64,000 nt of DNA from Shewanella mangrovisoli. GTDB lineage: Bacteria; Pseudomonadota; Gammaproteobacteria; Enterobacterales; Shewanellaceae. Shown here piece after piece: positions 41,041-51,859 of this stretch. The notes beneath the pieces were generated by a model. The model saw only the letters and a list, made by a program, of their open reading frames with translations. It was not told where the DNA came from and searched no databases. The first letter of the stretch is position 1. Every line of letters starts with the position of its first letter. Both the position numbers and the translations under genes were made by a program. The stretch covers positions 2,046,001 through 2,110,000 of the forward strand of contig NZ_CP080412.1 in the NCBI RefSeq assembly GCF_019457635.1, in the 5' to 3' direction.

Positions 41041-42051
41041 ATGTCGTTTCGCATCCTTCAATGCGCCGCTGCAATCAGTGTTGGTTGTTTATTTTCTTCC
41101 CCTTCATTTTCTACGGTGTCTGAGGCTTTCCCGCAAATTCAGCCCTTAGCGGCATCTTCTTTAGTGTTAGATATTGCCCATGCGGGACAGCGTTTAGTCG
41201 CCGTTGGTGAGCGTGGCCATGTGCTCGTGCTCAATGATACTTGGCAACAGGTGCCGACACCGACCTCGGCGCAGCTGACAAAAGTGTTCTTTTTAAATGA
41301 AAAACTCGGTTGGGCAGTCGGGCACGATGCCACTATTTTACACACCCAAGATGGCGGCCAGACATGGTCGTTACAAATGCAGTCGAGCGAAATTGAAAAA
41401 CCTTTCCTCGATGTGCTGTTTCTCAATGAGCAGGACGGCATGGCGATTGGGGCGTACGGACTGTTTTATCGAACCCATGATGGCGGCAATACTTGGGCAG
41501 AAGAATTCCACGAAGAGTTGCTCGCCGAAGAAGACGTGTCCTATTTGGCTGAGTTAAAAAATAGCGACCAAACCGCTTATTTGACTGAGCGCGCCTCGTT
41601 ACTGCCGCATTTTAACCGGATGATCGTTCTTAATGATGGTCGTTTGCTATTAGTCGGAGAGCTTGGGCTTGTGGCGGTGTCGGCCGATAAGGGCCAAACC
41701 TTTACCCGTACTGGGTTTGATTACGACGGCTCGATGTTCAATGCCATTCAATTGCAGGATGCGGTCTACGTGATGGGATTGAGGGGACACGTATTTAAGG
41801 CAGATTTGAGCCTTGGCCAATGGGACGAGATTGAAATGCCCGTGCAGTCATCCATCAATGGCGCTTTGGTGAGCTCAGACTCTAGCCTGTACCTTGTGGG
41901 GAATGCTGGCGTTGTTATTCAGCTAAATCAGGATGATAGTGCGAGTATTGTCACGCGTCGCCAGGGGGAAAACTTAGTTTCGATTGCCAAAGATAACCAA
42001 GGGAATGTGTGGTTATCGGGTAGCCAAGGGCTACTCACTCTAAAGCCATAA
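41041..42051 (+). CDS. YCF48/BNR-repeat exported protein
   Basis: This 336-aa protein has a signal peptide and a predicted beta-propeller of YCF48/BNR type. Asp-box repeats are visible as HTQDGGQTWS, THDGGNTWAE and SADKGQTFT. Plant and cyanobacterial YCF48 assists photosystem II assembly, but proteobacterial members have no photosystem, and their role is unknown. The position between DUF1329 and an MMPL transporter suggests that it assembles or scaffolds the transport complex in the periplasm. The ATG at 41041 follows AAGGAAG. Confidence 0.8.
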   Translation: MSFRILQCAAAISVGCLFSSPSFSTVSEAFPQIQPLAASSLVLDIAHAGQRLVAVGERGHVLVLNDTWQQVPTPTSAQLTKVFFLNEKLGWAVGHDATILHTQDGGQTWSLQMQSSEIEKPFLDVLFLNEQDGMAIGAYGLFYRTHDGGNTWAEEFHEELLAEEDVSYLAELKNSDQTAYLTERASLLPHFNRMIVLNDGRLLLVGELGLVAVSADKGQTFTRTGFDYDGSMFNAIQLQDAVYVMGLRGHVFKADLSLGQWDEIEMPVQSSINGALVSSDSSLYLVGNAGVVIQLNQDDSASIVTRRQGENLVSIAKDNQGNVWLSGSQGLLTLKP

Positions 42052-42082
42052 ATGATAAAACAACAATAACAGGGCCGATAAG

Positions 42083-44398
42083 ATGTTAGAAAAACTGGTC
42101 AACGGATTTGAGTCATTTTTATTCCGCAACCGTGCTTGGGTGGTGAGCATTTTTATTTTGCTGACGGTTTTTTTGGGATACCAAGCTAGTCAATTAAAAA
42201 TGGATGCAGCATTCATTAAAAATATTCCGCTTAATCATAGCTATATGCAAACCTACCTCAAACATCAAAAAGATTTTGGTGGCGCGAATAGCATTATGGT
42301 GGCGGTTGAAGACACCAGCGGCAATATTTTTAACCCGAACTTTTTCGACACCCTTAAAAACGTTCACGATCAGCTGTTTTTTATTCCCGGTGTTGACCGC
42401 TCACAGGTGAAATCCTTATTTTCACCTTCGACCCGTTTTACCGAGGTCGTGGAAGATGGTTTCGCGGGCGGCCCTGTGATCCCCGCCGATTTTACGACCA
42501 CCGAAGCGGGCTTGAATACGGTGCGCGATAACATTGAAAAAGCGGGCATTGTCGGACGCTTGATTGCCAATGATTATAGTGCCGCTATGGTGTCGGCCCA
42601 GTTGATGGACTTTGATCCACAAACGGGTAAGCCCTTAGATACCATCGCTTTTGCCGCTCAGCTAGAGAAGGAACTTCGCGGTAAGTATGAAACCGATAAG
42701 GTGAAAATCCATATTATCGGTTTTGCGAAGATGGCGGGTGATGTGGCCGATGGCGCCAAAGGCGTATTGCTGTTCTTCGTGATTGCCATTTTGATCACGG
42801 CGGTGATGGTCTATCTGTTTTCAAAGTCACTTATTCTGACCCTATTGCCATTAGTTTGTAGTTTAACGGCGGTGATCTGGCAGCTGGGTTTACTGACGGT
42901 CATCGGTTTTGGCCTAGACCCCATGTCAATTCTGGTGCCATTCCTCGTCTTTGCTATCGGGGTGAGTCACGGGGTGCAGATGATCAACGCGGTCAGACGT
43001 CGCGTGATGGACGGACAAACCACCAAGGCAGCCTCGGCTTCTGCGTTTCGTAGCTTATTGGTGCCGGGCGGGGTAGCACTACTTTCTGATACGGTCGGTT
43101 TTATCACACTGTTATCCATTGATATCGGTATTATCCGTGAGCTGGCCATTTCGGCCTCACTCGGGGTGGGTGTGATTATTTTCACTAACCTTATCCTTCT
43201 GCCTTTAGTGATTTCTTTCACTGAACTTAAGGTTGCACCACAGGGCGCGCCGACTTCGGATGAAGTGCGAGCCGAGGCAATTTGGCGCTACCTTGCCAAA
43301 TTTGCCACGCCGAAATACGCGGTAGTGGTAATTGTGGCAACCATTGCCTTGTATTTTGCGGGTCTGCAACAGGCTAATCAGATGAAAATTGGCGATTTGC
43401 AGGGCGGGGCGCCAGCTTTACACCAAGATTCACGCTACAACTTGGACACTTTCTTTATTACAGATCACTTCTCTATTACCACCGATGTTATGACTGTGAT
43501 TGTGGAAGCGAGCCCTGAGGCCTGTACTTACCACGATATGCTGACGCAAATTGATGAGTTTGAATGGTTAGTGCGTAATACCCCTGGTATTGAATCGACA
43601 GTGAGCTTGGCCTCGGTGGCGAAAAAAGTGAATGCTGGCTTTAACGAAGGCAACCCAAGATGGGAAGTCTTACCGCGCACCACTGCGAGTTTAGTGCAAG
43701 CAATTGGCCAGATCCCAACGACATCGGGCTTGTTAAATGGCGATTGCTCTGTGATGCCTGTGTATCTATTTATGCAGGATCACAAGGCGGAAACCATTGA
43801 AACGGTTGTCGCTAAGGTGAAAGCGGTCGCGGCCAAAATGGACAATGATAAACTGCAATTTAAGCTAGCATCTGGCCCTGTCGGAGTAATGGCGGCGACC
43901 AACGAAGCGGTGGCGGAAGCCCAATTGCCTATGATGATTTATGTGTATGGCGCGGTATTTGTGCTTTGTCTTATCAGCTTTAAGTCATTAAAAGCGACAG
44001 TCGCGGTGATTATTCCGCTCTATGTGGTCTCCACACTGGCGCAGGCACTGATGACTCAGCTTAATATTGGCTTAGCAGTCAGTACCTTACCCGTAATTGC
44101 GCTGGGTGTGGGGATCGGTGTTGACTACGGTATTTATATCCTGTCGACCATGTCATCTAAGTTATCGAATGGGATGCCAGTACAGCAAGCCTACTATGAA
44201 GCGTTAGTCGAGCGGGGCAGTGCGGTGATTTTCACTGGCCTGACGTTGGCGATTGGGGTGAGTACTTGGTTTTTCTCGGCGCTTAAGTTCCAAATGGACA
44301 TGGGGATCCTGCTCACCTTCATGTTTGTGGTAAATATGTTGGGCGCCATAATTATCCTGCCAGCACTGGCAGCGGTATTCTGGCGGCAGGCTAAGTAG
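42083..44398 (+). CDS. MMPL/RND superfamily inner-membrane transporter
   Basis: This 771-aa protein has the RND fold of two repeats. Each repeat has one helix, a large periplasmic loop (about residues 40-235 and 430-615) and a bundle of five helices. The intramembrane acidic positions expected for proton use appear in helix 4 (GVGIGVDYGIYIL). Length and loops match the MMPL/hydrophobe-exporter class more than AcrB (~1050 aa). It is the only predicted energy source in this four-gene cluster. MMPL relatives move lipids or other hydrophobic molecules. A hairpin follows at 44405. Confidence 0.85.
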   Translation: MLEKLVNGFESFLFRNRAWVVSIFILLTVFLGYQASQLKMDAAFIKNIPLNHSYMQTYLKHQKDFGGANSIMVAVEDTSGNIFNPNFFDTLKNVHDQLFFIPGVDRSQVKSLFSPSTRFTEVVEDGFAGGPVIPADFTTTEAGLNTVRDNIEKAGIVGRLIANDYSAAMVSAQLMDFDPQTGKPLDTIAFAAQLEKELRGKYETDKVKIHIIGFAKMAGDVADGAKGVLLFFVIAILITAVMVYLFSKSLILTLLPLVCSLTAVIWQLGLLTVIGFGLDPMSILVPFLVFAIGVSHGVQMINAVRRRVMDGQTTKAASASAFRSLLVPGGVALLSDTVGFITLLSIDIGIIRELAISASLGVGVIIFTNLILLPLVISFTELKVAPQGAPTSDEVRAEAIWRYLAKFATPKYAVVVIVATIALYFAGLQQANQMKIGDLQGGAPALHQDSRYNLDTFFITDHFSITTDVMTVIVEASPEACTYHDMLTQIDEFEWLVRNTPGIESTVSLASVAKKVNAGFNEGNPRWEVLPRTTASLVQAIGQIPTTSGLLNGDCSVMPVYLFMQDHKAETIETVVAKVKAVAAKMDNDKLQFKLASGPVGVMAATNEAVAEAQLPMMIYVYGAVFVLCLISFKSLKATVAVIIPLYVVSTLAQALMTQLNIGLAVSTLPVIALGVGIGVDYGIYILSTMSSKLSNGMPVQQAYYEALVERGSAVIFTGLTLAIGVSTWFFSALKFQMDMGILLTFMFVVNMLGAIIILPALAAVFWRQAK

Positions 44399-44404
44399 AT
44401 ACAA

Positions 44405-44433
44405 ACAATGGGGAGTTTTTGACTCCCCATTGT
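44405..44433 (+). terminator. terminator after the envelope transport cluster
   Basis: A 12-bp perfect stem, ACAATGGGGAGT with ACTCCCCATTGT, encloses TTTTG and is followed by CTTTG. The long stem compensates for the weak T-run. It ends the 37566-44398 cluster. Confidence 0.75.
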
Positions 44434-44663
44434 CTTTGAATATAAACGCTGTTTTTTTGATTTTTTGCTCACCTGTTATCGCATCTTTACGCTCTGGCTG
44501 GATTTACAGAGGATGTACCACTAAAATTTTCCTCGAAATACAGAGGATTTAGTAATAAACTTCGCGCGACGATCTGGATCACACTAATTTTCTGAGATCG
44601 TTAAGCCGAAGCATCCAAATAATGAAAAAAAGCGCTGCCATAGACGCTTAAGGAAACAGCAAC

Positions 44664-47600
44664 ATGGCCTTGAAAGATGCAATGCCTTCAGTACTACTTG
44701 AAAATGTAGTCAGTTTAATTCACGCTAAAGTCCCTAATTCACAAGCCAAGCAAGTTGAACAGTTCGCGAACTGCCTTTATGCCCACATGTCGAAAGACGA
44801 TCTCAATGCGCGTAACGACAGCGACCTGTATGGTGCGGTTCTCAGTTTATGGAATGCACTAAACAAAACCCCGAAAGGGGAGACTCACCTCAGAGTATTC
44901 AATCCAAGTCAGTCAAAACACGGCTGGCAATCAACTCATTCGATCATTGAAGTTATCCAACCTGACATGCCATTCTTGGTAGATTCAGTTGGTATGGCAT
45001 TGAATCGTATGGGTATTACGGCTCACATGATGTTACACACTCCGCTGGCGATTGAGCGTTCAGCCCAGGATGTAACCAAAGTCACGTACCTGAATCAAAG
45101 CCCTGACAGCACTGAACACGTTGCCGTTTTCCTGATTGAAATCGACCGTCAAAGCAGCAGTGTGGATATCAAAGCCCTTGAGCGCGAAATCCAATCTGTG
45201 CTGGGTGATGTGGCTGCATCAGTCAACGACTGGAGCGCGATGTCAGCTAAGCTGAGTGAGACCATTAAAGAGTTACCTAAGCGTCCATTCCCCGGTGAGA
45301 AGCAAGAGTTAGAAGAAGCAATTAACTTCTTAACTTATCTTAATAATCATCACTTTACCTTACTGGGTTACCGTCAATACGATTTAAAACGCGTTGAAGG
45401 CGACGTCGAGCTAGTGCCGAATATGGCCTCTAGTTTAGGCTTAATGAATAAGCACCATAAAACTCAGCCAGAGCAAGGTTTGTTATTATCAAGCTTCTCT
45501 GACAGTGCCCGTAAAGAAGCCTTAGACCACAGTTTACTGATCCTGACCAAGAGCAGCGCCAAGAGCCGCGTGCACCGTCCTGCCTATGTGGACTATATCG
45601 GTATCAAACGCTTCGACAAGAAAGGCAATGTGGTCGGTGAAGACAGATTCATCGGTTTGTACGCCTCAAACGTGTATAACCGCAGCCCACGTGAGATCCC
45701 ACTGCTGAACGAAAAAGTTCAGCGCGTATTAGACCGTTCAGGTTTAACGCCACGTTCTCACGACTATAAAGCCCTGCTGAACATTCTCGAAAACCTGCCG
45801 CGCGATGAGCTAATCCAAGCCAATGTGGATGATTTAGCACACACGGCGCACGGTGTGCTCGAGATGCAAGACAGGGACAAACTGAAACTCTTTGTTCGCA
45901 AAGATGGTTTCGGTCGTTTCTTATCCTGTTTAGTGTACGTTTCAAAAGACCGTTACAACACTAAACTTCGCCAAGATACCCAACGTATTCTGGCTCAGCA
46001 TTTCAACAGCAAAGAAGATGTAGAGTTTACGACGTATTTCTCCGAGTCAACCCTGGCCCGTACTCACTACATTGTCAAAGTTGATAACAATAATATGGAT
46101 GTAGATGTGGCTGCCATTGAAAACAATTTAATTGAAGCGGCACGCTCGTGGGAAGATAAGTTAAATACCGCGCTAAACACTGCCTTAGGTGAAGAAGCCG
46201 GTACTCATCTGATGAAGCGTTACGCTAACGCCTTCGAACAAAGCTATAAAGAAGACGTATTACCAAGCTCTGCCGTTGTAGATATGCAACAGCTTGAAGC
46301 GCTGGATGACGAACACAAGTTAGGCATGTTGTTCTATCAACCGCAGGAAGCGGCGTTGAACGACAACAAAGTGCGTTTAAAACTGTTCCATAAAGATGAG
46401 CCAATCCATCTTTCTGACGTACTGCCGATGCTGGAAAACTTTGGTCTGCGCGTGATCAACGAGCGCCCATACGAAGTGACCACTTCAGACGGTTCTACCT
46501 TCTGGATCTTAGACTTCTTAATGACGGTTAAAGTCACTAATACTGACAATATCGCCGATAGCCAAGACAGATTCCAAACTGCACTCTCTCAAGTGTGGCA
46601 AAAGAAATTAGAAGATGACGGTTTTAACCGCATCATTCTGGCGTCAGGTTTAACTGGTCGTGAAGTGTCAGTACTGCGTGCTTACGCTAAGTACATGCGT
46701 CAAATCGATGCGACCTTCAGCCAAGCTTATATCGAAGAAACCTTCGGCCGTTACCCACAAATCGCTGATTTGTTGGTGAAAATGTTTATCCGTAAGTTCA
46801 ATCCAAAACTGAAGACCCGTACTCTGGGCAAGTTTATGGAGCAGATCAACCTACGTTTAGACGAAGTATCGAGCCTAGATGATGACCGTATTATCCGTCG
46901 TTACCTCGATCTGATTAACGCCACGCTGCGTACCAACTTCTACCAACTGGATGCCAAAGGCGAATCTAAGAGTTATATCTCGTTTAAATTCATGCCTTCG
47001 TTAATTCCTGAAATGCCGCGTCCGCTGCCGAAATTCGAAATTTTCGTTTATTCGCCACGGGTTGAGGGCGTGCATTTACGCTACGGTAAAGTGGCTCGTG
47101 GTGGTTTACGTTGGTCTGATCGTCGTGAAGACTTCCGTACCGAAGTGCTTGGCTTAGTAAAAGCACAACAAGTGAAGAACACGGTAATCGTACCTGTGGG
47201 CGCGAAAGGTGGTTTCGTTTGTAAACAACTGCCTACCGAAGGTGGCCGCGAAGCCTTCTTCACCGAAGGTCAAGAATGTTACCGCATCTTTATCCGTGCG
47301 CTGCTCGATATCACTGATAACATCGTTAACGGCGAAATCGTTCATCCGGTGGATGTGGTCCGTCACGATGAAGATGACCCATATTTAGTGGTCGCGGCAG
47401 ACAAAGGTACTGCCACCTTCTCGGATATCGCTAACGCCATTTCGCAGGAATACAACTTCTGGTTAGGCGATGCGTTCGCGTCGGGCGGTAGTAACGGTTA
47501 CGACCATAAGAAAATGGGTATCACGGCCAGAGGTGGTTGGGAATCGGTTAAACGTCACTTCCGCGAAGTGGGTATCGATTGTCAAACCACAGACTTTACC

Positions 47601-49508
47601 TGTTTAGGTATTGGTGACATGGCGGGTGACGTATTCGGTAACGGTATGTTGTTGTCTAAGCACACAAAACTTGTGGCTGCGTTCAACCACATGCATATCT
47701 TTGTCGACCCGAATCCAGACACCGCTGCCAGCTATGAAGAACGTGCCCGCTTATTCGCGCTGCCACGTTCAACCTGGGAAGACTATAACAGCAAGCTGAT
47801 TTCTAAGGGCGGCGGTATCTTCCTGCGTTCATCTAAGTCAATTCCATTGTCTGCTGAAATGAAGCAAATGCTGGAAACGGAAAAGACCTCGATGACCCCG
47901 ACTGAACTGATGAAAGAACTGCTGAAAATGCCAGTGGATCTGATTTGGAACGGTGGTATCGGTACTTATGTTAAGTCAGCACGTGAAACCCATGCAGAAG
48001 TGGGTGACCGCGCGAACGATGCACTGCGTGTCAATGGCCGCGAACTGCGTGCCAAGATCGTGGGCGAGGGTGGTAACTTAGGTTGTACTCAGTTAGGTCG
48101 TATCGAATACGCGGCTAACGGCGGTCGTATCAACACTGACTTCGTGGATAACGTGGGTGGTGTGGACTGTTCTGACAACGAAGTTAACATCAAAATTCTA
48201 TTAAACGCGTTAGTGGCTGAGGGTGAACTGACACTCAAGCAACGTAACCGTTTACTGGAAGAGATGACCGAAGAAGTTGGCCAAATCGTTCTGCAGGATT
48301 GTAAAGATCAAACCCGTACGATTTCGGTAACCCAAGTCCGTGGTGCTGAGCAGTTAAAAGAGCAAATTCGCTTTATCCAGTATCTGGAAAAAGAAGGCAA
48401 GTTAGACCGCGCCTTAGAATTCTTACCGTCGGAAGAAGAGCTGGCAGAACGTTTAGCCAATGGCCGCGCATTAACGCGCCCAGAGCTATCGGTTCTGGTG
48501 GCGTACGCTAAGATGGTACTGAAAGAGCAGTTACTGACTCAAGAAATCACCGAAGACACGTTGCTGAGCCAACTGTTGATTGCTTACTTCCCGAAACAAC
48601 TTCAGGAACTGTACAGCCACAGAATGGTGACGCACCCACTGCGCGGTGAAATCATTGCCACGTCACTGGCCAACGAATTGGTCAACGACATGGGTCTGAA
48701 CTTTGTTCAACGTATGCAAGATGAGACTGGTGCCTCAGTTGCCGACGCGGCAATTTGTTACACTATGGCTCGCGAAGTGTTTGGTTTAGCTGAATTAACT
48801 AAAGCGATCACTGACTTAAACGGTATTGTTCCTGCTGTGGTTCAGGGCGAAATGCTGCATCAATTACGTCGCAACATGCGCCGTGCATGCCGCTGGTTCC
48901 TGCGTCACCGCAACCGTACTTGGAGCATCGAGCAAACTGTAGCATTCTTCAAACCTGTATTTGAACAAATCAAAGCGAATGTTCATTCTTACTTGGTAGA
49001 AGAAGAAGCGGCGGGTATCCAAGCTGAGATCAACGCTCTTATCAAAGAGAATGTGCCTCATGAAGTGGCAACCGTCGTGGCTAACATGAGCACACTGTTC
49101 TCGGCGCTGGATATTGCGCAAATTGCCCAAGCCGAAGAGAAAACAGTTGAGCTCGTTGCCGAGACATATTTCAAACTCGGTGCCCGCGTTGAGCTGCACT
49201 GGTTCCTAGAGCAGATCAGTGCACAACCCGTGGCGAACCATTGGCAAGCACTGGCTCGTGCCGCCTTTAGGGAAGAGTTGGATTGGCAACAACGTGCGTT
49301 GACGTCAGTGGTCTTAAGAACATGCAGTGCAACCTGTGACGCCCAGAGCGTTATTTCTCAGTGGATTGATACCAATCAAGCCCTACTAGAAAGATGGTTC
49401 CATATGCTCGCTGACTTCAAAACGTCGCAAAGCCATGAGTTTGCTAAGTTCTCTGTCGCCCTGCGTGAACTGAACCTTCTGATCCTTCATTGCGAAGGCC
49501 ATAAGTAA
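44664..49508 (+). CDS. gdhB: NAD-specific glutamate dehydrogenase, GDH-180 class
   Basis: This 1614-aa enzyme deaminates glutamate to 2-oxoglutarate with NAD, mainly for amino-acid catabolism. The catalytic centre lies in the middle ([33 protein letters not shown]; the nucleotide-binding [14 protein letters not shown]), flanked by a long N-terminal region with ACT-like modules and a helical C-terminal domain. The length is typical for the ~180-kDa class known from Streptomyces, Pseudomonas and Shewanella. It is monocistronic. A duplicated TACAGAGGAT lies upstream at 44505 and 44539. Confidence 0.96.
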   Translation: MALKDAMPSVLLENVVSLIHAKVPNSQAKQVEQFANCLYAHMSKDDLNARNDSDLYGAVLSLWNALNKTPKGETHLRVFNPSQSKHGWQSTHSIIEVIQPDMPFLVDSVGMALNRMGITAHMMLHTPLAIERSAQDVTKVTYLNQSPDSTEHVAVFLIEIDRQSSSVDIKALEREIQSVLGDVAASVNDWSAMSAKLSETIKELPKRPFPGEKQELEEAINFLTYLNNHHFTLLGYRQYDLKRVEGDVELVPNMASSLGLMNKHHKTQPEQGLLLSSFSDSARKEALDHSLLILTKSSAKSRVHRPAYVDYIGIKRFDKKGNVVGEDRFIGLYASNVYNRSPREIPLLNEKVQRVLDRSGLTPRSHDYKALLNILENLPRDELIQANVDDLAHTAHGVLEMQDRDKLKLFVRKDGFGRFLSCLVYVSKDRYNTKLRQDTQRILAQHFNSKEDVEFTTYFSESTLARTHYIVKVDNNNMDVDVAAIENNLIEAARSWEDKLNTALNTALGEEAGTHLMKRYANAFEQSYKEDVLPSSAVVDMQQLEALDDEHKLGMLFYQPQEAALNDNKVRLKLFHKDEPIHLSDVLPMLENFGLRVINERPYEVTTSDGSTFWILDFLMTVKVTNTDNIADSQDRFQTALSQVWQKKLEDDGFNRIILASGLTGREVSVLRAYAKYMRQIDATFSQAYIEETFGRYPQIADLLVKMFIRKFNPKLKTRTLGKFMEQINLRLDEVSSLDDDRIIRRYLDLINATLRTNFYQLDAKGESKSYISFKFMPSLIPEMPRPLPKFEIFVYSPRVEGVHLRYGKVARGGLRWSDRREDFRTEVLGLVKAQQVKNTVIVPVGAKGGFVCKQLPTEGGREAFFTEGQECYRIFIRALLDITDNIVNGEIVHPVDVVRHDEDDPYLVVAADKGTATFSDIANAISQEYNFWLGDAFASGGSNGYDHKKMGITARGGWESVKRHFREVGIDCQTTDFTCLGIGDMAGDVFGNGMLLSKHTKLVAAFNHMHIFVDPNPDTAASYEERARLFALPRSTWEDYNSKLISKGGGIFLRSSKSIPLSAEMKQMLETEKTSMTPTELMKELLKMPVDLIWNGGIGTYVKSARETHAEVGDRANDALRVNGRELRAKIVGEGGNLGCTQLGRIEYAANGGRINTDFVDNVGGVDCSDNEVNIKILLNALVAEGELTLKQRNRLLEEMTEEVGQIVLQDCKDQTRTISVTQVRGAEQLKEQIRFIQYLEKEGKLDRALEFLPSEEELAERLANGRALTRPELSVLVAYAKMVLKEQLLTQEITEDTLLSQLLIAYFPKQLQELYSHRMVTHPLRGEIIATSLANELVNDMGLNFVQRMQDETGASVADAAICYTMAREVFGLAELTKAITDLNGIVPAVVQGEMLHQLRRNMRRACRWFLRHRNRTWSIEQTVAFFKPVFEQIKANVHSYLVEEEAAGIQAEINALIKENVPHEVATVVANMSTLFSALDIAQIAQAEEKTVELVAETYFKLGARVELHWFLEQISAQPVANHWQALARAAFREELDWQQRALTSVVLRTCSATCDAQSVISQWIDTNQALLERWFHMLADFKTSQSHEFAKFSVALRELNLLILHCEGHK

Positions 49509-49526
49509 ACTTTTATAACAATCAGA

Positions 49527-49554
49527 AGCCCTGGCGATCGCCGGGGCTTTTTTT
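49527..49554 (+). terminator. intrinsic terminator after gdhB
   Basis: The stem AGCCC-T-GGCGATCGCC-G-GGGCT is followed by six T. It lies 19 bases after the gdhB stop and 17 bases before pyrD. Confidence 0.92.
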
Positions 49555-49570
49555 AGGTCGAGGAAAATAC

Positions 49571-50590
49571 ATGTTTTATAAAATCGCACAGAAAGTCATG
49601 TTTCAGATGGATCCTGAGCGAGCGCATAATTTAGCCATTGGCAGCCTGAAAATGACAGGTAATAGCCCACTGAATGCGTTTTATGCCCAGAATATTGCGC
49701 CAGCGCCCGTCAGCTTTATGGGACTGACTTTTCCAAACCCTGTCGGTCTTGCCGCGGGTATGGATAAAGATGGCGAATCGATCGATGCCTTTCATGCGAT
49801 GGGATTTGGTCATGTGGAAGTGGGCACTGTGACCCCAAGACCACAACCCGGTAATGATTTACCCCGTTTATTTAGATTAAAACCCGCAAAGGCGATCATT
49901 AATCGCATGGGTTTTAATAACAAAGGTGTCGATAATCTGGTCAAAAATTTGATCGCAAAGAAAACCGATATCATGGTTGGGGTCAATATTGGTAAAAATA
50001 AAGACACTCCAGTAGAGCAGGGCAAAGACGATTATTTGATCTGCATGGATAAAGTTTATCCCTATGCGGCCTATATTGCGGTGAATATTTCATCACCGAA
50101 TACACCCGGATTACGATCGCTGCAATATGGCGATCTATTAGATGAATTATTAAGCGCATTAAAAACCAAGCAACTTGAGTTGGCCGAGAAACATAAAAAA
50201 TATGTGCCAATTGCCCTTAAAATTGCGCCCGATTTAACCACGGAAGAAATCGAAAATATAGCTAAATCCTTGATTAAAAACAAGTTTGATGGCGCGATTG
50301 CGACTAACACAACGTTAACCCGTGACGGTGTCAGTGGCCTTGCGAATGCCAATGAAAGTGGTGGGTTAAGTGGTAAGCCATTGACTGAGCTTTCAACTAA
50401 AGTGATCAAACAATTAGCCACTTATTTAAATGGCCAGATCCCGATCATTGGTGTTGGTGGTATTAACTGTGCTGAAGATGCGTTAGCAAAATTTGATGCA
50501 GGCGCGACTATGGTGCAGATTTACTCAGGTTTTATTTACCAGGGTCCAAAGTTAATTAAAGAAATTGTAGAAGCTTACCGCTTAAAATAA
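49571..50590 (+). CDS. pyrD: dihydroorotate dehydrogenase, class 2
   Basis: PyrD oxidises dihydroorotate to orotate in pyrimidine synthesis and passes electrons to quinones. The N-terminal helical extension ([19 protein letters not shown]) is the membrane-associating part of class 2 enzymes. FMN-barrel motifs include [13 protein letters not shown], and [12 protein letters not shown] contains the catalytic Ser. The 339-aa length is near E. coli PyrD (336). AGGA precedes the ATG. Directly after the gene begins a cluster of GATC sites that lies in front of zapC. Confidence 0.97.
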   Translation: MFYKIAQKVMFQMDPERAHNLAIGSLKMTGNSPLNAFYAQNIAPAPVSFMGLTFPNPVGLAAGMDKDGESIDAFHAMGFGHVEVGTVTPRPQPGNDLPRLFRLKPAKAIINRMGFNNKGVDNLVKNLIAKKTDIMVGVNIGKNKDTPVEQGKDDYLICMDKVYPYAAYIAVNISSPNTPGLRSLQYGDLLDELLSALKTKQLELAEKHKKYVPIALKIAPDLTTEEIENIAKSLIKNKFDGAIATNTTLTRDGVSGLANANESGGLSGKPLTELSTKVIKQLATYLNGQIPIIGVGGINCAEDALAKFDAGATMVQIYSGFIYQGPKLIKEIVEAYRLK

Positions 50591-50688
50591 TGATCTTTAG
50601 ATCATGATAGGATCTAAAATAAGATCTTTTAATAATAACTGCGATCTAAAACGATCATTAGATCGCAGTTAAGATCTCAAAACGGATC
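50591..50688. repeat. dense cluster of nine GATC (Dam) sites with two hairpins
   Basis: GATC occurs at 50592, 50600, 50611, 50623, 50643, 50653, 50661, 50673 and 50685, which is nine times in 97 bp against about one per 256 expected by chance. Two inverted repeats are formed: TGATCT/AGATCA at 50591-50604, and AACTGCGATCT/AGATCGCAGTT at 50637-50670. The region may act as the pyrD transcript end, but the GATC density also fits a Dam- or SeqA-responsive control site ahead of zapC. Which of these it is cannot be told from sequence. Confidence 0.75.
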
Positions 50689-50790
50689 CACTAAGTAATT
50701 GTTAACTAATCTGTATTTTATTATTTTTATTTTGATATTGAATAAAATATCTACTATGATGTGCGAGTGTTCAAATAGTAGGTAAACGTT

Positions 50791-51324
50791 ATGTTATTAT
50801 TGCCACAAAAGGATTGGCACTGGAAATATAACGATTCGTATGGTGTATTAGGCGTTTCGTTAGGTGCCGAGATAGAATTTCTGACGGCTTATAAAGCAAA
50901 ATCATTAATTCCTGATGCCTTATCAAGCATGGAATTTAATATTGCGCACGCCAAATTCTATATGAGCTTGCTCGACAAGTTGCCGAAAACCTTATCCCTT
51001 ACCGATGCCGCCATAGTGCAAATCGCCCTAAATGCGACAGCCGCGCATTTTATGCTGACACCGCAAATGCCAAAATCATGGTTTTTTGATTGCAGCGATG
51101 TGTGCGTATTTAGCGATGTAGGCAAAGTCTTTGAGCTTAAATGCCAAAAACAACGGGCATTAGTCTTAGTCATAGAAAACACCCTTCAATCCGCGTTGGT
51201 GATGTTATTATCGCCAGAATGTGTGTTATCCGGCGCGAAAACCATGACGCAATTTGAAACCATTAAGGTGATGCATAATCGCTTACACCCATTAAGGGTA
51301 CAGCGTCATGTTGTCGCAGCATAA
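50791..51324 (+). CDS. zapC: cell division protein ZapC
   Basis: ZapC binds FtsZ and promotes lateral association of protofilaments in the Z ring. The 177-aa protein aligns with E. coli ZapC over KDWHWKYND, the Ala-rich centre (QIALNATAAHFMLTPQMPKSW) and IKVMHNRLHPL at the end. Similarity is moderate, but the position just after pyrD is the E. coli position, which strengthens the call. It has its own leader of 200 bases containing many GATC sites. A terminator follows immediately after the stop. Confidence 0.87.
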   Translation: MLLLPQKDWHWKYNDSYGVLGVSLGAEIEFLTAYKAKSLIPDALSSMEFNIAHAKFYMSLLDKLPKTLSLTDAAIVQIALNATAAHFMLTPQMPKSWFFDCSDVCVFSDVGKVFELKCQKQRALVLVIENTLQSALVMLLSPECVLSGAKTMTQFETIKVMHNRLHPLRVQRHVVAA

Positions 51325-51358
51325 ATGACGGTCTAGCCAAGCCTTGGCCGTCATTTTT
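51325..51358 (+). terminator. intrinsic terminator after zapC
   Basis: ATGACGG and CCGTCAT form the outer stem, with an inner CCAAG/CTTGG element, followed by TTTTTATTT. It starts on the base after the zapC stop. Confidence 0.85.
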
Positions 51359-51859
51359 ATTTCGAGCTATTGCCAACATAATCAGGTGTTATTCTCTATT
51401 ATTTCCGCACTTTTTCCGCGAATCTGACGTTATTGAGATGCTATTGATTAGCAGGTCGCACTTATCCCATTAAACCTACATGATTGACTGAAAGTCAATT
51501 TAGAATATTGACAGTGTTATATCTCCTTATTAATCCAAATTATAGGCTTTAGTGATACTCATCATCCCGATGTTTGAACGCAAGGTATGTGGGTAAATAT
51601 AGATATGAGCGCTCTCGAATTACTCTTCATTTATCTTAGAAATGGTGTTAATAAACTAGGATAGACAATAAGTTTAGGAACAGGCGATTCATTAGATTGG
51701 TAAACCTTAAGATAAGTCGACCAGTTGAATATATCTTCAAATTTCTTTGTCGATACTTTAGTGAATAATGGGCTTTGTTTGCCTATATCGCTAAGGAAAC
51801 AAAGCCCAGTCAATTTACTTACTACTTAATGCACTATTTTTATGTACTATTTTAATGTG
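51359..51859. other. intergenic region between zapC and adhE
   Basis: This 501-bp convergent gap carries no convincing gene. A perfect 12-bp inverted repeat, TGGGCTTTGTTT at 51769-51780 and its complement at 51797-51808, lies about 50-90 bases past the adhE stop and could be the adhE transcript end, though no long T-run follows. A smaller perfect hairpin ATTGACT/AGTCAAT lies at 51483-51499. A 60-codon minus-strand frame at 51631-51813 may be a gene remnant or chance. Confidence 0.45.

Noticed and set aside
51631..51813. 60-codon minus-strand reading frame as a gene
   Set aside because: There is no recognisable family and no clear ribosome binding site, and its start falls within the arms of an inverted repeat. 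It is kept only as a possible remnant.
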